Of a DNA stretch of 64,000 nt, positions 28,304 through 37,187 are shown one piece after another (position 1 is the stretch's first letter; each line of letters opens with the position of its first letter). The translations under genes and the position numbers were made by a program. The notes below the pieces were generated by a model. It did not search any database and was not told the DNA's origin. It was given only the letters and a program-made list of their open reading frames with translations. The stretch lies in contig CAKZPV010000031.1 of assembly GCA_937139405.1 (NCBI GenBank), positions 124,001-188,000 of the forward strand, written 5' to 3'. The DNA is from an uncultured Nitrospirota bacterium (lineage in GTDB: Bacteria > Nitrospirota > Nitrospiria > Nitrospirales > UBA8639).

Positions 28304-29239
28304 CTACAATTGTCTCACAAGATATCCTTTTTCTTTCAAAACCTCTACTAAGCCTTCCTTCCCCAGAAGATGCAGAGCGCCAACCACAATAAAAACAGGT
28401 TCCTTCTCCTGAAGCGCTCGCTCAATATGCGGCAACCAGTCCTGATTTCGATTGATGACTATGGCTTTATATAGTTCAGGATATTCCCGAATATCAGCGA
28501 GTAACGCTTCTAATTTCTGAACATTTCCCTGCTTCCATGACTTGATCATATCACTGACCTGTTGATCGAGATTCTTCAATTCTTTCAATGTTTGTAAGAG
28601 GAATTGCTCTTGAGTTTCGAAGGGTAGCTGGTCAAAAAGATTGAGTTGAAACTCCACCGTCTCGAGGCCTTGTATGGCTTTCCCCGTCACTTGTGCTTTC
28701 TCATAAAAGTGGCGATCAACGCCATACGCGCTTTCAAATCCAAGCTTTTGAAGTTGCAATGCCATAGTCGCCGTAGCCACCATCCAAGGCTTCATGCGAT
28801 GAAAGTCTTCGATCTGTAACCCAAGCTCGCTCAAATTCATTTTGGCTGTAACATAATTTTCTGGTGACAAAACAGTACGTAAACTTTCTCCATTGAGATA
28901 CAGACCTGTTCTCATCATATTCTGTTGGGCCAGGGGTGTAGTCAGGCCATCCAGATCTACTTCAAACATAACCCGTGAGGATTGCTTGAAGGCCTCATCA
29001 AACGCTTGATGCAAAGGGTAGTGATGCTTTTGCAAAACATGGATCGACCCCGCCAAGAAAATGGTATTCTGCTGCGACTGAACTTTCCATAAAATTTGGG
29101 AGGACTCGGTAACGGGAACGGCTTGGGGAGGATCAACAGCTAAAGCTGTGTGACACCAGAACACGATCAACACAACAAACAGGCTTAATGTCTGGACAAC
29201 GCAAGATATTTTTTTCACCATTTCTTGTGGGTGGGTCAT
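28304..29239 (-). CDS. TraB/GumN family protein, exported
   Basis: The 311 residues start with a signal peptide (hydrophobic segment near 15-33, then ALAVDPP). The TraB/GumN fold shows SSQILWKVQS, LAGSIHVLQ with the conserved GSIH, a mid-protein helical region and the C-terminal GALHLLGKEGLVEVLKEKGY. Tiki-like members of this superfamily are metalloproteases using the GxxH motifs, and both motifs are present here (GSIH, GALH). The natural substrate is unknown. It is convergent with the thioredoxin-like gene. Confidence 0.88.
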   Translation of the reverse strand: MTHPQEMVKKISCVVQTLSLFVVLIVFWCHTALAVDPPQAVPVTESSQILWKVQSQQNTIFLAGSIHVLQKHHYPLHQAFDEAFKQSSRVMFEVDLDGLTTPLAQQNMMRTGLYLNGESLRTVLSPENYVTAKMNLSELGLQIEDFHRMKPWMVATATMALQLQKLGFESAYGVDRHFYEKAQVTGKAIQGLETVEFQLNLFDQLPFETQEQFLLQTLKELKNLDQQVSDMIKSWKQGNVQKLEALLADIREYPELYKAIVINRNQDWLPHIERALQEKEPVFIVVGALHLLGKEGLVEVLKEKGYLVRQL

Positions 29240-29442
29240 CTTTAATCCTCGGGCAAGGCCAAACCGAATTTCAGAAAAGGTTTCAGAAACTCTGCTTCTG
29301 ATCTAAGGAAAACCGCTTTATCACGAATGTTAGAAAGAGCGTAAGAATATTGTGAATGAGACGCACACGACTTTAGCGTCACAGAGCCAATCTTCCTTAT
29401 AAGATTGGCCAAAACAATCTTAAGGGAAGCATACCCATAATT

Positions 29443-30042
29443 TTACAGAAATTTTGGATTTTGCCCCCATGTCTTGGAGAACACAAATTCTTGGAGAGTC
29501 TTTCTGGACCGTGAAGCTTGCTCTCGTTCGCGAAACTCTTCGGGAAGGGTCGTGAGATCTCCTGGGTAACCAATGGCCAGCGCCGTGACGGGCTCATACC
29601 CCAATAGCAAAGAATAAGATTCGCGGATCTGTTCTGGAAGGATCCCCGCCATCTGATGGATAACGAGATCCATCGTTGTAGCTTGAACCACTAAATTACC
29701 CACCGCCAAGCCTACGTCATGTATGGCATGTCGGTTGGTATGGCCATTGTGATCAAAATGTAATTTGGCGACCGTGATCATCAAGAGGGGAGCCCGCTTT
29801 GCCCAAACTTGATTCCCCTCGACCAAACAACTAAGGAGACTGTTGTGTGCAGCAGGCTGGTCATTCGTCGCGATAAGAAAAACCCAAGGTTGTTCATTAA
29901 AACAGGATGAGGCCCAGCGGGCGGCTTCTAACAACCGCTCAATTTTCTCCGTTTCCACCGATCGTTCAGCAAACGCACGAGGGCTCCACCTTCGTGCTAA
30001 GAGATCATGAATCGGAAATTGCGTGTCTGCTGGCTTTTCCAT
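29443..30042 (-). CDS. Nitroreductase family protein
   Basis: This FMN-dependent NAD(P)H oxidoreductase fold has 199 residues from the ATG at 30042. A TTG nine codons earlier also fits. FMN-contact regions include RRWSPRAF (about 19-26), ARWASSCFNEQPW (43-55) and a late ALAIGYPGD. The family reduces nitroaromatics, quinones or similar substrates, and which one applies here cannot be read from sequence. The gene is monocistronic, with a response-regulator gene upstream on the same strand. Confidence 0.88.
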   Translation of the reverse strand: MEKPADTQFPIHDLLARRWSPRAFAERSVETEKIERLLEAARWASSCFNEQPWVFLIATNDQPAAHNSLLSCLVEGNQVWAKRAPLLMITVAKLHFDHNGHTNRHAIHDVGLAVGNLVVQATTMDLVIHQMAGILPEQIRESYSLLLGYEPVTALAIGYPGDLTTLPEEFREREQASRSRKTLQEFVFSKTWGQNPKFL

Positions 30043-30152
30043 GAGAAGTTTGTCTAAGAATCGAAGCAAAAAAACGATTGATCTCTACGACCCCAAACTA
30101 GAACCTTAAGCATTCTATCTTTCTGCCATTAAGCTTCGCTCAATCCTTCAGG

Positions 30153-30527
30153 TCATACACTTTTGCTTAGAGCGGTATTAACTAATTCAATCACGGTCTT
30201 CAATTGAAACGGTTTGGTCATTCGGTATTGCGCCCCTAATCGTTGCGCCAACTCTAACAAATCAATTTTGGCACCTTCGCTTGCGGCCGACATCGCAATA
30301 ACAATCACATTGGGGAATTCACGACGAAGGTCAAGGATAGTTTCCAAGCCTTCTTTTTCGGGCATGAGAATGTCTAACAGAATTAACTCAGGAAGATGTT
30401 GGCGGTAAAGACAAATCCCTTCGTCCCCATTTAATGCACTATGGACAGAATGTCCTTCTTTTTGCAATACCTGCTCTAATAAATCACAGACTTGCGGATC
30501 GTCATCAATGACAAGAATGGTCGCCAT
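30153..30527 (-). CDS. Single-domain response regulator (CheY-like)
   Basis: The ATG at 30527 (MATILVIDDDPQ) has GAAGGAG eight bases upstream. The longer frame adds a residue-poor leader. The 124 residues form one receiver domain: acidic pocket Asp8-Asp10, phosphoacceptor Asp52 (LLDILMP), and Lys in MTKPF near 104. There is no output domain, so it acts by protein-protein contact. The hybrid kinase gene lies upstream on the same strand about 230 bases away, and they may be partners. Confidence 0.93.
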   Translation of the reverse strand: MATILVIDDDPQVCDLLEQVLQKEGHSVHSALNGDEGICLYRQHLPELILLDILMPEKEGLETILDLRREFPNVIVIAMSAASEGAKIDLLELAQRLGAQYRMTKPFQLKTVIELVNTALSKSV

Positions 30528-30760
30528 CGCTTGAACTCCTTCTTCGCCCCATATCGTCGCGGCTTTAACCTCAACATAGTCGAACCAAACGAACAATATG
30601 GGCGATCAACTCTGGCATCCCCATGGTTTTCTGCGAAACCTGAAAAATTCAGATGAAAAAAACTTGATTACTCATGGCACAAATTGTTCCTTTCATTATA
30701 CATTTCAGATAATTTATTTCATAGAATATTTCATCATCTATCAATAATTATTTTGAAATT

Positions 30761-32740
30761 TCACACCAACGGGGAGAACGTTTTATCAAGCACATGGCGG
30801 ACAATAGGAGCTAAGTCCCGAATCGCTAATGGCTTCATGAGATACGCTTGGATCCCCAAGGTTTTGGCTTTTTCCGCCGTCATAATATGACTAAATCCCG
30901 TACACAATATGATCGGAAGCTCGGGTCGTATGCGCAAAAGTTCCCGCGATAACGCTTCACCTGTCAGACCGGGCATTGTTTGGTCAGTAATAACTAAATC
31001 AAAGCGTTGAGGGTTATTCCGGAAAACATTCAAGGCTTCTAAAGAATTAGTATGTACCTCAACCGTATACCCCAATTGTGACAACAGTTCTTTCCCAAGC
31101 CGAACAATCGTTTCTTCGTCATCAACAAATAAAATGGTTTCCTTCCCGAGAGGGATCGTACTTTGGTCTCCTAACCCATCCCATGCTAGCGTTGGAATCA
31201 CAGGGAGATACACTTCAATTTTTGTGCCCTTGCCTCCAAGACTATCTACCATCAATGCTCCACTATGATTTGCGACAATGCCATGAACCACAGCGAGGCC
31301 CATCCCCGACCCTTCACCAATCGGTTTTGTTGTAAAGAAGGGATCAAACATCCGCTCTAGCACATCAGTCGACATACCCGTGCCATTATCTTGCACGATG
31401 AGTCGAACATGAGGTCCAACCTTTAATCCTGCGACGGAACTAACCTTTTCTTCTGTCACATCCACCTCTTCTAACGTGACCTCCAAAAGACCTCCTGTTT
31501 CCCGCATGGCATATTCTGCATTCGTACATAAGTTGACCACGACTTGATGTAGTTGCGTCGTGTCAGCCAAAACGGAAGCCTCGGTTAGGAGAGAATGACG
31601 AATTTCAATCGTGGAAGGAATAGTCGCACGCATGAGCTTCAGTGCTTCTTGAATCACAGTATGCATAGGCGTAGGATTTTTCCCCTGCCCTGACTGTCGA
31701 CTAAAGGCTAAAATTTGTAAGACTAAATGCTTAGCGCGATGCCCGGCCGTCATGACTTCTTGAAGATTGCGATGTGTTCGACTGTCTTTCGGTATCGACG
31801 CCAATCCCAGCTCCGTGTATCCCAGAATAGCCGTCAAAATATTATTAAAGTCGTGGGCAATCCCGCCGGCTAGCGTTCCAATCGCCTCCATGCGGCTTGA
31901 CTGACGAAATTGGCGTTCTGTTTTTACTAAAGTTTCTTGAACGCGTTTTTGTTCGGTCATATCTTCAGCGATTCCGACCATGCGAACCACTTCGCCTACT
32001 GCATTCGACAAAGGAAACGTTTGCACTCGAATGAACCGCACCCCCTGATCCGGCTTGATAATCCGAAACTCCGCTTGAAATCCAGTCGCTTCACCCGCGG
32101 CGACGCGCGTCAGCACATATTCCTGATCTTGCGGATGCACGGCATCCCACAGATCGTGGGGGTGGTCTACCAAAGTGCCACAATTTCTTCCCCACACCCT
32201 TTCATAGCGTGGACTCATATAGAGGATCCTCGAATGGTCGGGTAAGGCTATCCAGAAGACTTCTTGAATATGCTCAACTAACTGCTGGAAACGAGCCTGT
32301 TGTTCTTCAAGAGACGCCGTTTGCGTTGCCATACCAGCTTGAAGTTCTTTGATAGAATTCGTCACATATGATCGAAAGGCACCATGCACATGATTCAGGA
32401 GGATTGAAGAAGATGGAGCATTCTCAAAATATATAAGGCTATTTCCTTCAGAAATCTGGGGTTTCGAATGGAGAGACTGAAAGGCAGCATTCAAGACAAC
32501 GCGGATCTGGCCATTCATACGCCTCAATTGAACGAGCAATTCAACTCCCGTCTGATCTGGCTGCTGCATATTGATCAGGGCAACAGCAAAGGGCTCGCAT
32601 TCGGCAGACATCAGCGCTTCATTTATTGTAGAACAACACACAACATCATGCCCCGCTGCATCCAAAGCCTCATTTAATAACGTGAGGGTGCCTGGGTCAT
32701 CGTTCACGAGAAGAATTCGGGACCACGTTGTTTGCATCAT
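30761..32740 (-). CDS. Hybrid histidine kinase: receiver-PAS-HisKA-HATPase-receiver
   Basis: The ATG at 32740 has GGGGGAAC upstream, giving 659 residues. The order is an N-terminal receiver-like domain (1-120), a coiled coil, PAS with PAC (about 145-270), and HisKA with GGIAHDFNNIL, His296. HATPase follows with NLCTNAEYAM, DNGTGM and GSGMGLAVVHGIV, then a C-terminal receiver with TDQTMPG. In the first receiver the phosphoacceptor is Asn57 (ALINMQQP) rather than Asp, and the acidic pair reads LVNDD. That domain is likely a non-phosphorylated docking module. There are no membrane helices, so it is cytosolic. pyrF is immediately upstream. Confidence 0.93.
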   Translation of the reverse strand: MMQTTWSRILLVNDDPGTLTLLNEALDAAGHDVVCCSTINEALMSAECEPFAVALINMQQPDQTGVELLVQLRRMNGQIRVVLNAAFQSLHSKPQISEGNSLIYFENAPSSSILLNHVHGAFRSYVTNSIKELQAGMATQTASLEEQQARFQQLVEHIQEVFWIALPDHSRILYMSPRYERVWGRNCGTLVDHPHDLWDAVHPQDQEYVLTRVAAGEATGFQAEFRIIKPDQGVRFIRVQTFPLSNAVGEVVRMVGIAEDMTEQKRVQETLVKTERQFRQSSRMEAIGTLAGGIAHDFNNILTAILGYTELGLASIPKDSRTHRNLQEVMTAGHRAKHLVLQILAFSRQSGQGKNPTPMHTVIQEALKLMRATIPSTIEIRHSLLTEASVLADTTQLHQVVVNLCTNAEYAMRETGGLLEVTLEEVDVTEEKVSSVAGLKVGPHVRLIVQDNGTGMSTDVLERMFDPFFTTKPIGEGSGMGLAVVHGIVANHSGALMVDSLGGKGTKIEVYLPVIPTLAWDGLGDQSTIPLGKETILFVDDEETIVRLGKELLSQLGYTVEVHTNSLEALNVFRNNPQRFDLVITDQTMPGLTGEALSRELLRIRPELPIILCTGFSHIMTAEKAKTLGIQAYLMKPLAIRDLAPIVRHVLDKTFSPLV

Positions 32741-32774
32741 GATTTGTTCCCCCGAATAAGCTTGATTAGAATGA

Positions 32775-33563
32775 CTAGCTATTATTTTTTCCAACCCTTG
32801 TCTTCAATGCTGAAGCAATGTCGTCTTGTATCCGTTGAGCTGCTTCTCTTCGGTTCTGGGCATCTCGAATCGGGCGGCCAACCACGAGATAATCGGCTCC
32901 AGCTTGAATAGCATCGAACGGTGTCAACGAACGTTGATGTTCATGGGTATCGTGACCAGCTGGACGCACACCTGGTGACACAATGACAACTTTTTCGTCA
33001 AATCGTTCTCGGAACATCTTGACATATTTTCCTGAAGCAATAAGCCCATCACAACCCTGAGCCATAGCCATTTCAGCCCGCCATATCACATAATCATCCA
33101 GAGTGGAAAAACGAACGCTATCTCCGTTATTGCTTGGTAACAATCCAAGCTCCTGAAGGTCCCTTTCTCCCCAGCTTGAGAGTAAGGGAACCGTTAAGAT
33201 TTTCAGCGGACGATCCCCTCGCCCATGAACTGCCGCCTTTGCCGTCGCGTGATTGCCTAAGATTGTTAAGAAATCCACGCCCAAATCCCCCGCCAAATTG
33301 ACTGACCGACGAACGGTTTCATCGATATCATTCATCTTAAGATCCAGAAAAATTCGGCATTGCCGCGCCCTGACCTCTTCAAGAAACTCACGATTGACGG
33401 CTAAAAACAGCTCCAACCCAATTTTATAAAACCAGACGACACCCTCCAAATCATCAAGATATTTCTTGGCATCTTGAACGGACGGAACATCCAGCGCCAC
33501 AATCAAGCGATCACCTGACGATAGTGCTGAATGTAGCATATTATTATTAGCTGAGATCTTCAT
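32775..33563 (-). CDS. pyrF: Orotidine 5'-phosphate decarboxylase
   Basis: This enzyme catalyses the last step of UMP synthesis. The 262 residues form the TIM-barrel family with LIVALDVPS, the catalytic KxD array FLDLKMNDID (about residues 73-82), TILG, and VSPGVRP near residue 197. The C-terminal GADYLVVGRPI is the phosphate-binding end. An insertion of about 20 residues (SSWGERDLQELGLLPSNNGD) is usual in this subtype. It lies 34 bases upstream of the hybrid kinase, possibly in the same transcript. Upstream the region is gene-free until the riboswitch. Confidence 0.96.
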   Translation of the reverse strand: MKISANNNMLHSALSSGDRLIVALDVPSVQDAKKYLDDLEGVVWFYKIGLELFLAVNREFLEEVRARQCRIFLDLKMNDIDETVRRSVNLAGDLGVDFLTILGNHATAKAAVHGRGDRPLKILTVPLLSSWGERDLQELGLLPSNNGDSVRFSTLDDYVIWRAEMAMAQGCDGLIASGKYVKMFRERFDEKVVIVSPGVRPAGHDTHEHQRSLTPFDAIQAGADYLVVGRPIRDAQNRREAAQRIQDDIASALKTRVGKNNS

Positions 33564-34067
33564 GCTCTCCCAATCTAGAAATCACAGACGTAATCTGGTC
33601 AATCACTCTTAAGCTTCTAAAAGAAAAATAACGAGACCAGCCTGCCACAAACATCATAGTAACTCAAGGGGCAACTTCTCCCAGGTAGACCTCCGGCTTC
33701 ACACCAGGCAATGGCCATTGCACAGCTGAACAACCGAGATGTAACAGTTAGAATACAAAAGGAAAAAAGAGACTCAAATAGAATGTGGAAAATGGAGAAA
33801 ATCGATCATAGAACTATTTGACGATTTTAAAATTTTACAAGCCAGAAGCTAGGCCTAAAAAACCTTGAGCAGGAAATGGTTTATGGATATTCCCAGCCTT
33901 TTACCTATTAGGATGTTGAAAATATCAAAATAAAGTATTTTGCAAACCTTCCGAAACTATCCTGCGAGAGAAAGTTTGGCACCTAAGACTCATCGTAATA
34001 TGGGTCATCGTCAAGAAGGGCAACACAAAATTAAGTAAGCGTTAAAATCGTTCAATCATCATAGGCT
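33564..34067. other. Intergenic region upstream of the c-di-GMP riboswitch
   Basis: No gene is seen in about 500 bases. The promoter for the riboswitch transcript must lie in the last 100 bases or so, and that for pyrF near 33570-33660. Neither could be placed with confidence. The sequence is AT-rich around 33770-33850. Confidence 0.35.
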
Positions 34068-34155
34068 TCTTCTCGATAAAGGCAAACCCATCGTGAGGTG
34101 GGGACGCAAAGCCACGGGTCAGAAAAATTCTGATAGCCGGGTTACCGAAGGAAGA
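34068..34155 (+). promoter_or_regulatory. Cyclic di-GMP-I riboswitch (GEMM-I)
   Basis: The GEMM-I core is clear. It has AAAGGCAAACCC (with the conserved GGCAAACC), then a GGGACGCAAAGCCACGGG junction that matches the motif's GGGACGCAAAGCC. A variable hairpin follows (TCAGAAAAATTCTGA), then TAGCCGGGTTACCGAAGG closing helix P1 with TTCTCG near 34070. Its position about 45 bases before the start codon of a secreted protein indicates that c-di-GMP controls that gene. Confidence 0.93.
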
Positions 34156-34170
34156 AAAAAGAGCGGGAAT

Positions 34171-34198
34171 GGAGCCTTTTATCGTTACAGGAGGCTCC
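34171..34198 (+). promoter_or_regulatory. Ribosome-site-sequestering hairpin (riboswitch expression platform)
   Basis: GGAGCC at 34171-34176 pairs exactly with GGCTCC at 34193-34198. The second arm overlaps the last two bases of the AGGAGG ribosome-binding site (34189-34194), which lies six bases before the ATG at 34201. Folding would block translation, consistent with translational control by the aptamer upstream. No U-run follows, so it is not an intrinsic terminator. Confidence 0.55.
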
Positions 34199-34200
34199 TC

Positions 34201-35112
34201 ATGTCCCACCTATTGACCACTACCAGTATTATTCGAAAATGTACAGCATTCATTCTCGTTTGCTGTATTTTTCTCTTCCCAGCTCTGGTTCAAGCCACGA
34301 CTAACAATTCCCTAACCCTTCAATGGGCCCCGAATCAAGAATCGGACCTCGCAGGATACCGGGTCTACCATGGAACCACACCAGGAAACTATGGAAATTC
34401 ATTGGATGTTGGAAAGACGACTTTTTATAAATTCGCCAACTTAGAATTCAATAAAACCCATTATTTTTCAGTCACAGCTTATGATGAATTAGGCAATGAG
34501 AGCTCTCCAAGCGTAGAAGTGTTTCAGCCCATCACTGCACCCGATAGCTTACTCTCTGTTTCTGTTAGTGGAGAGGGAACCATCACGAGCAATCCAACTG
34601 GAATAGTCTGCTCTAGTGGAGCGTGCTCTAAAACATTTCCACAAGGATCGAATGTCACACTCTCGGCTGCACCCAGCAACGGAAACACATTTTCTGGGTG
34701 GAGTGGTTCATGCTCAGGTACTGGATCTTGTTCTCTAACTCTTGGGACTTCAGCATCAGTCACCGCTACTTTTGCAAAAATTATTACCCAGAGTAGTTCC
34801 ATGAAGCCACCGACACTGGTCAGTCCCGCGCCTGGCTCAACGCTCTCGACCTCGGGCATGACGCTCCAATGGTCCCCGGGCAATAGCGAGTTCGAGTATT
34901 TCCTCGGCGTGGGCACGAGCCCCACAGCGGTCGCCACTTCACCCTGGGGCAATATCTTCGCTCAAAAAACAGGCGATAAAACCTCCCAATGGATCTCCGG
35001 TATTCCCTTAACTGGGAAACCGATCTCCGTACGCCTCTGGTATCGTGTGGCCAAGTCAGGCAACCCTTGGTTCTTTACCGACTTCACGTACCAAACGCCG
35101 GGTGTCAAATAA
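34201..35112 (+). CDS. Secreted fibronectin-III/InlB-repeat-like protein under c-di-GMP control
   Basis: The ATG at 34201 has AGGAGG upstream. The 303 residues begin with a signal peptide (hydrophobic 16-30, cleavage near VQATTNN). An FN3-like domain (about 35-110; LQWAPNQESDLAGYRVYHG, YFSVTAYDELGNES) is followed by an InlB B-repeat-like unit (about 117-195) with SNPTGIVCSSGACSKTFPQG and FSGWSGSCSG. A third region (200-303) starts PPTLVSPAPGS and ends at residue 303 without an anchor. The Cys pairs in the middle unit suggest disulfides. A surface or matrix role in biofilm is inferred from the domains and the riboswitch. Confidence 0.85.
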   Translation: MSHLLTTTSIIRKCTAFILVCCIFLFPALVQATTNNSLTLQWAPNQESDLAGYRVYHGTTPGNYGNSLDVGKTTFYKFANLEFNKTHYFSVTAYDELGNESSPSVEVFQPITAPDSLLSVSVSGEGTITSNPTGIVCSSGACSKTFPQGSNVTLSAAPSNGNTFSGWSGSCSGTGSCSLTLGTSASVTATFAKIITQSSSMKPPTLVSPAPGSTLSTSGMTLQWSPGNSEFEYFLGVGTSPTAVATSPWGNIFAQKTGDKTSQWISGIPLTGKPISVRLWYRVAKSGNPWFFTDFTYQTPGVK

Positions 35113-35217
35113 TTTCTATGGATAGAGGCCCAAGCTAAGAACCATACGCCTATGCCGGGGAAGAATTACGAGGATAAAATTTGTTCGCATATACTGCAAA
35201 AAAGAGAACACAAAAAG

Positions 35218-35248
35218 CCGGCCCTTCTCAACTCGAGGAGGGTCCGGA
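35218..35248. terminator. GC-rich hairpin, terminator-like
   Basis: CCGGCCCTTCTC and GAGGAGGGTCCGG are imperfectly complementary around a short ACTC loop. A run of A precedes it (ACACAAAAAG) and TTAAATG follows. It can serve as terminator for the riboswitch-controlled gene or for minus-strand transcripts. The rest of 35113-35506 has no supported gene. Confidence 0.45.
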
Positions 35249-35506
35249 CTTAAATGAACTAGGCTCGAGGCGAGTATGCCATGCAAGAAAATTGACATGA
35301 AGTCACCGGCATGGTGTCGGTTATCGGGAAGAGGAGAGTACCGTTAGATGGAGTTGACTCGCGGTGCTCTTGCCTCCCTGGGGCATAGAAGATATTTCCG
35401 CTGGTCTGGCAGATCTTCTCTATTTCATTGCTCATTTTGTTCAATTTCCCCACTCTGTGAACATGCTGGAATTACTAGATCCCAGAATGACTGATACGCT
35501 ATAGCG

Positions 35507-35782
35507 ATGGAACAATCATTTGATTCAATGGGGGTGGAGCCTACTACCGCAAGAAAGCAAGAGTGGAAACGCGCCTTGAATCTTATCTCAAAACAAACAC
35601 GTACACGATACGGTCAAACCATTCACACGCACGATTTTTCTCACGTTTCTTTATCACCACTTACACCTCGGGATTTAACGTTTGTGGTTCCTAAAGGGGT
35701 TCCATTGAAAGAAAATATTTATGAACTCCTTAAAAAATTATTGGACAAGGTGGAAGACACCCTTGAAGCGATCAAAAAGTAA
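35507..35782 (+). CDS. Small hypothetical protein (91 aa)
   Basis: The frame opens MEQSFDSMGVEPTTARKQ and ends in an amphipathic helix (ENIYELLKKLLDKVEDTLEAIKK). The middle is polar with KQTRTRYGQTIHTH. No family is recognised and there is no signal peptide. No good ribosome-binding site is visible before either in-frame ATG (35507 or 35528). The regular C-terminal helix suggests a real product, but confidence is limited. Confidence 0.45.
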   Translation: MEQSFDSMGVEPTTARKQEWKRALNLISKQTRTRYGQTIHTHDFSHVSLSPLTPRDLTFVVPKGVPLKENIYELLKKLLDKVEDTLEAIKK

Positions 35783-35847
35783 TCCGGCTTAAAATGTAAG
35801 GGAATTATTCGCTCCTGTTTCTTTCCACTACCCAAACAGTGTCAGCT

Positions 35848-36283
35848 TTACCCTTTCCTCTTCGGCAGTAGCCCTTCTTTCTCTAATTCCTGAATCTTTC
35901 CCTCGACCACCTCCAACACAAAATCCTTGACTGTTCGATGTTCGGCAGTATCAGCTATGAGGAAGTCCTGTTGTAAATCAAGGGAGTGGGAATCTAGGGA
36001 GACTAAACTCACTCCACCAATTTCAAACGGCAATTGGAGAAACGCCTGTTAGTGAGAATCGGCAACTCAGATAATGCATAGCGTGTGCAGTCAATTTCGT
36101 CCTCGATGGCATCAATGTTTTGCAGCAGTACCCGCTTCCGTTTGGCGAGTTCATCCGCATCTTCGTTCCATCGGTGCTAGTATTGATTTGGTTTCGTTTG
36201 AGCCCCACGAGGTCTTCAATGAGTTCTTGGAGGCAACGTTCTAAGGGATGGAGCGTATCTACTAGGAGAAGCTTGGCTTTCAT
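35848..36283 (-). pseudogene. Frameshifted gene, coiled-coil protein remnant
   Basis: Three overlapping minus-strand frames form one apparent protein. The first, from 36283, opens MKAKLLLVDTLHPLERCLQ and runs to LVGLKRNQIN. A second frame, with NEDADELAKRKRVLLQNIDAIEDEIDCTRYALSELPIL, follows in the middle. A third frame carries FLQLPFEIGGVSLVSLD and ends EKEGLLPKRKG at 35848. Each piece reads as helical protein, which suggests two frameshifts in one ancestral gene of about 145 codons. A sequencing error is also possible. The function is unknown. Confidence 0.5.
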
Positions 36284-36392
36284 AATGATCCTCCTCCATT
36301 GGCAAGTGTGTAATGGAGAGAATGAGGACCATCAAAAAGTCTACACAGTGGTTTTTGATTTTATTGGAAACTGCGAAAGCACCTATAGATAG

Positions 36393-36466
36393 TGGCTGGG
36401 GGACCAGGAATCGAACCTGGGTTCTTAGAACCAAAATCTAATGTCTTGCCCCTAGACGATCCCCCA
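36393..36466 (-). tRNA. tRNA-Gln (anticodon TTG)
   Basis: On the minus strand the acceptor TGGGGGA pairs with TCCCCCA, followed by G73 and an encoded CCA. The anticodon loop reads GATTTTGGTTC with TTG, and the T-arm is CCAGGTTCGATTCCTGG. The D-arm contains CTAGGGGCAAG. The length is 74 bases including CCA. Confidence 0.96.
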
Positions 36467-36519
36467 ACCTAGGGTGCACTTTAAAACGGCGTCCTGTAGG
36501 CCGTCAAGATAATCAAGTG

Positions 36520-37185
36520 CTAAAACACCTGTCCGTAGACTATCCAATGTCGATCATCCGGAACATCCACGAATAAGCGACTCAAATTGAGTTCCGCTAA
36601 ATGCGCTGCCACTTCATCTTCTGTAAAGGCCGCTAATAAGGAATGATAAAAATCTTTCCGCAATTGTTCTGGTTCATCCGCTGCTTGCTCATCAACAATA
36701 GCCTGTGCCGCTTCAGGGCTCTCAGGACGAAGCAAATCCATAACCAAGACGGGGCCACCCGGTTTTAGCAATTTTTTTAAACAATACCAAAATCGTAATG
36801 GGTTCGGAACATGATGCACCAAACTGTTAGAAATAATGGCATCAGCAGGAGAAGACAAAGTCACATCTTGGAAACGTTGGCAGAGGAACTGCACACGATC
36901 CTGAATTCCGGTTTCTTTCTGTAAGGCCTGTTGGGCATAGGTAATCATCGGCTGCGAGGCATCAATACCTGTCACTCTACAAGTGGTATAACCATGGGCC
37001 ACACGAATCGGAATATCGCCAGGCCCACAGCCTAGATCTACAATATGCGGGTTCTCCAGGTCCGGATACAGGGTGAAAAACTGATCTACGAATCCTTGAT
37101 TTTCTTCTTCAAAGTCGGCTTGAGCGTATGCCAGCACTTGCTCAGAGTCATCCATCACTTCTGCTTCAAGCACACGTTCCATCAT
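36520..37185 (-). CDS. Class I SAM-dependent methyltransferase
   Basis: The 221 residues have motif I IVDLGCGPGDIPIRVA (about 48-63), an acidic loop GIDASQPM (about 73-80), motif IV DAIISNSLVHHVPNP, and motif PGGPVLVMDLLRP. A late insert (EAAQAIVDEQAADEPEQLRKDFYHSLLAAFTEDEV) matches the pattern of methyltransferases with small-molecule or quinone-like substrates. The target is not predictable. It begins two bases after the MOSC gene stop, so both belong to one operon. Confidence 0.88.
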   Translation of the reverse strand: MMERVLEAEVMDDSEQVLAYAQADFEEENQGFVDQFFTLYPDLENPHIVDLGCGPGDIPIRVAHGYTTCRVTGIDASQPMITYAQQALQKETGIQDRVQFLCQRFQDVTLSSPADAIISNSLVHHVPNPLRFWYCLKKLLKPGGPVLVMDLLRPESPEAAQAIVDEQAADEPEQLRKDFYHSLLAAFTEDEVAAHLAELNLSRLFVDVPDDRHWIVYGQVF

Positions 37186-37187
37186 AG

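Noticed and set aside
35259-35453. Minus-strand short frames after the FN3-type gene
   Set aside because: No start signals and they overlap a terminator-like hairpin region.
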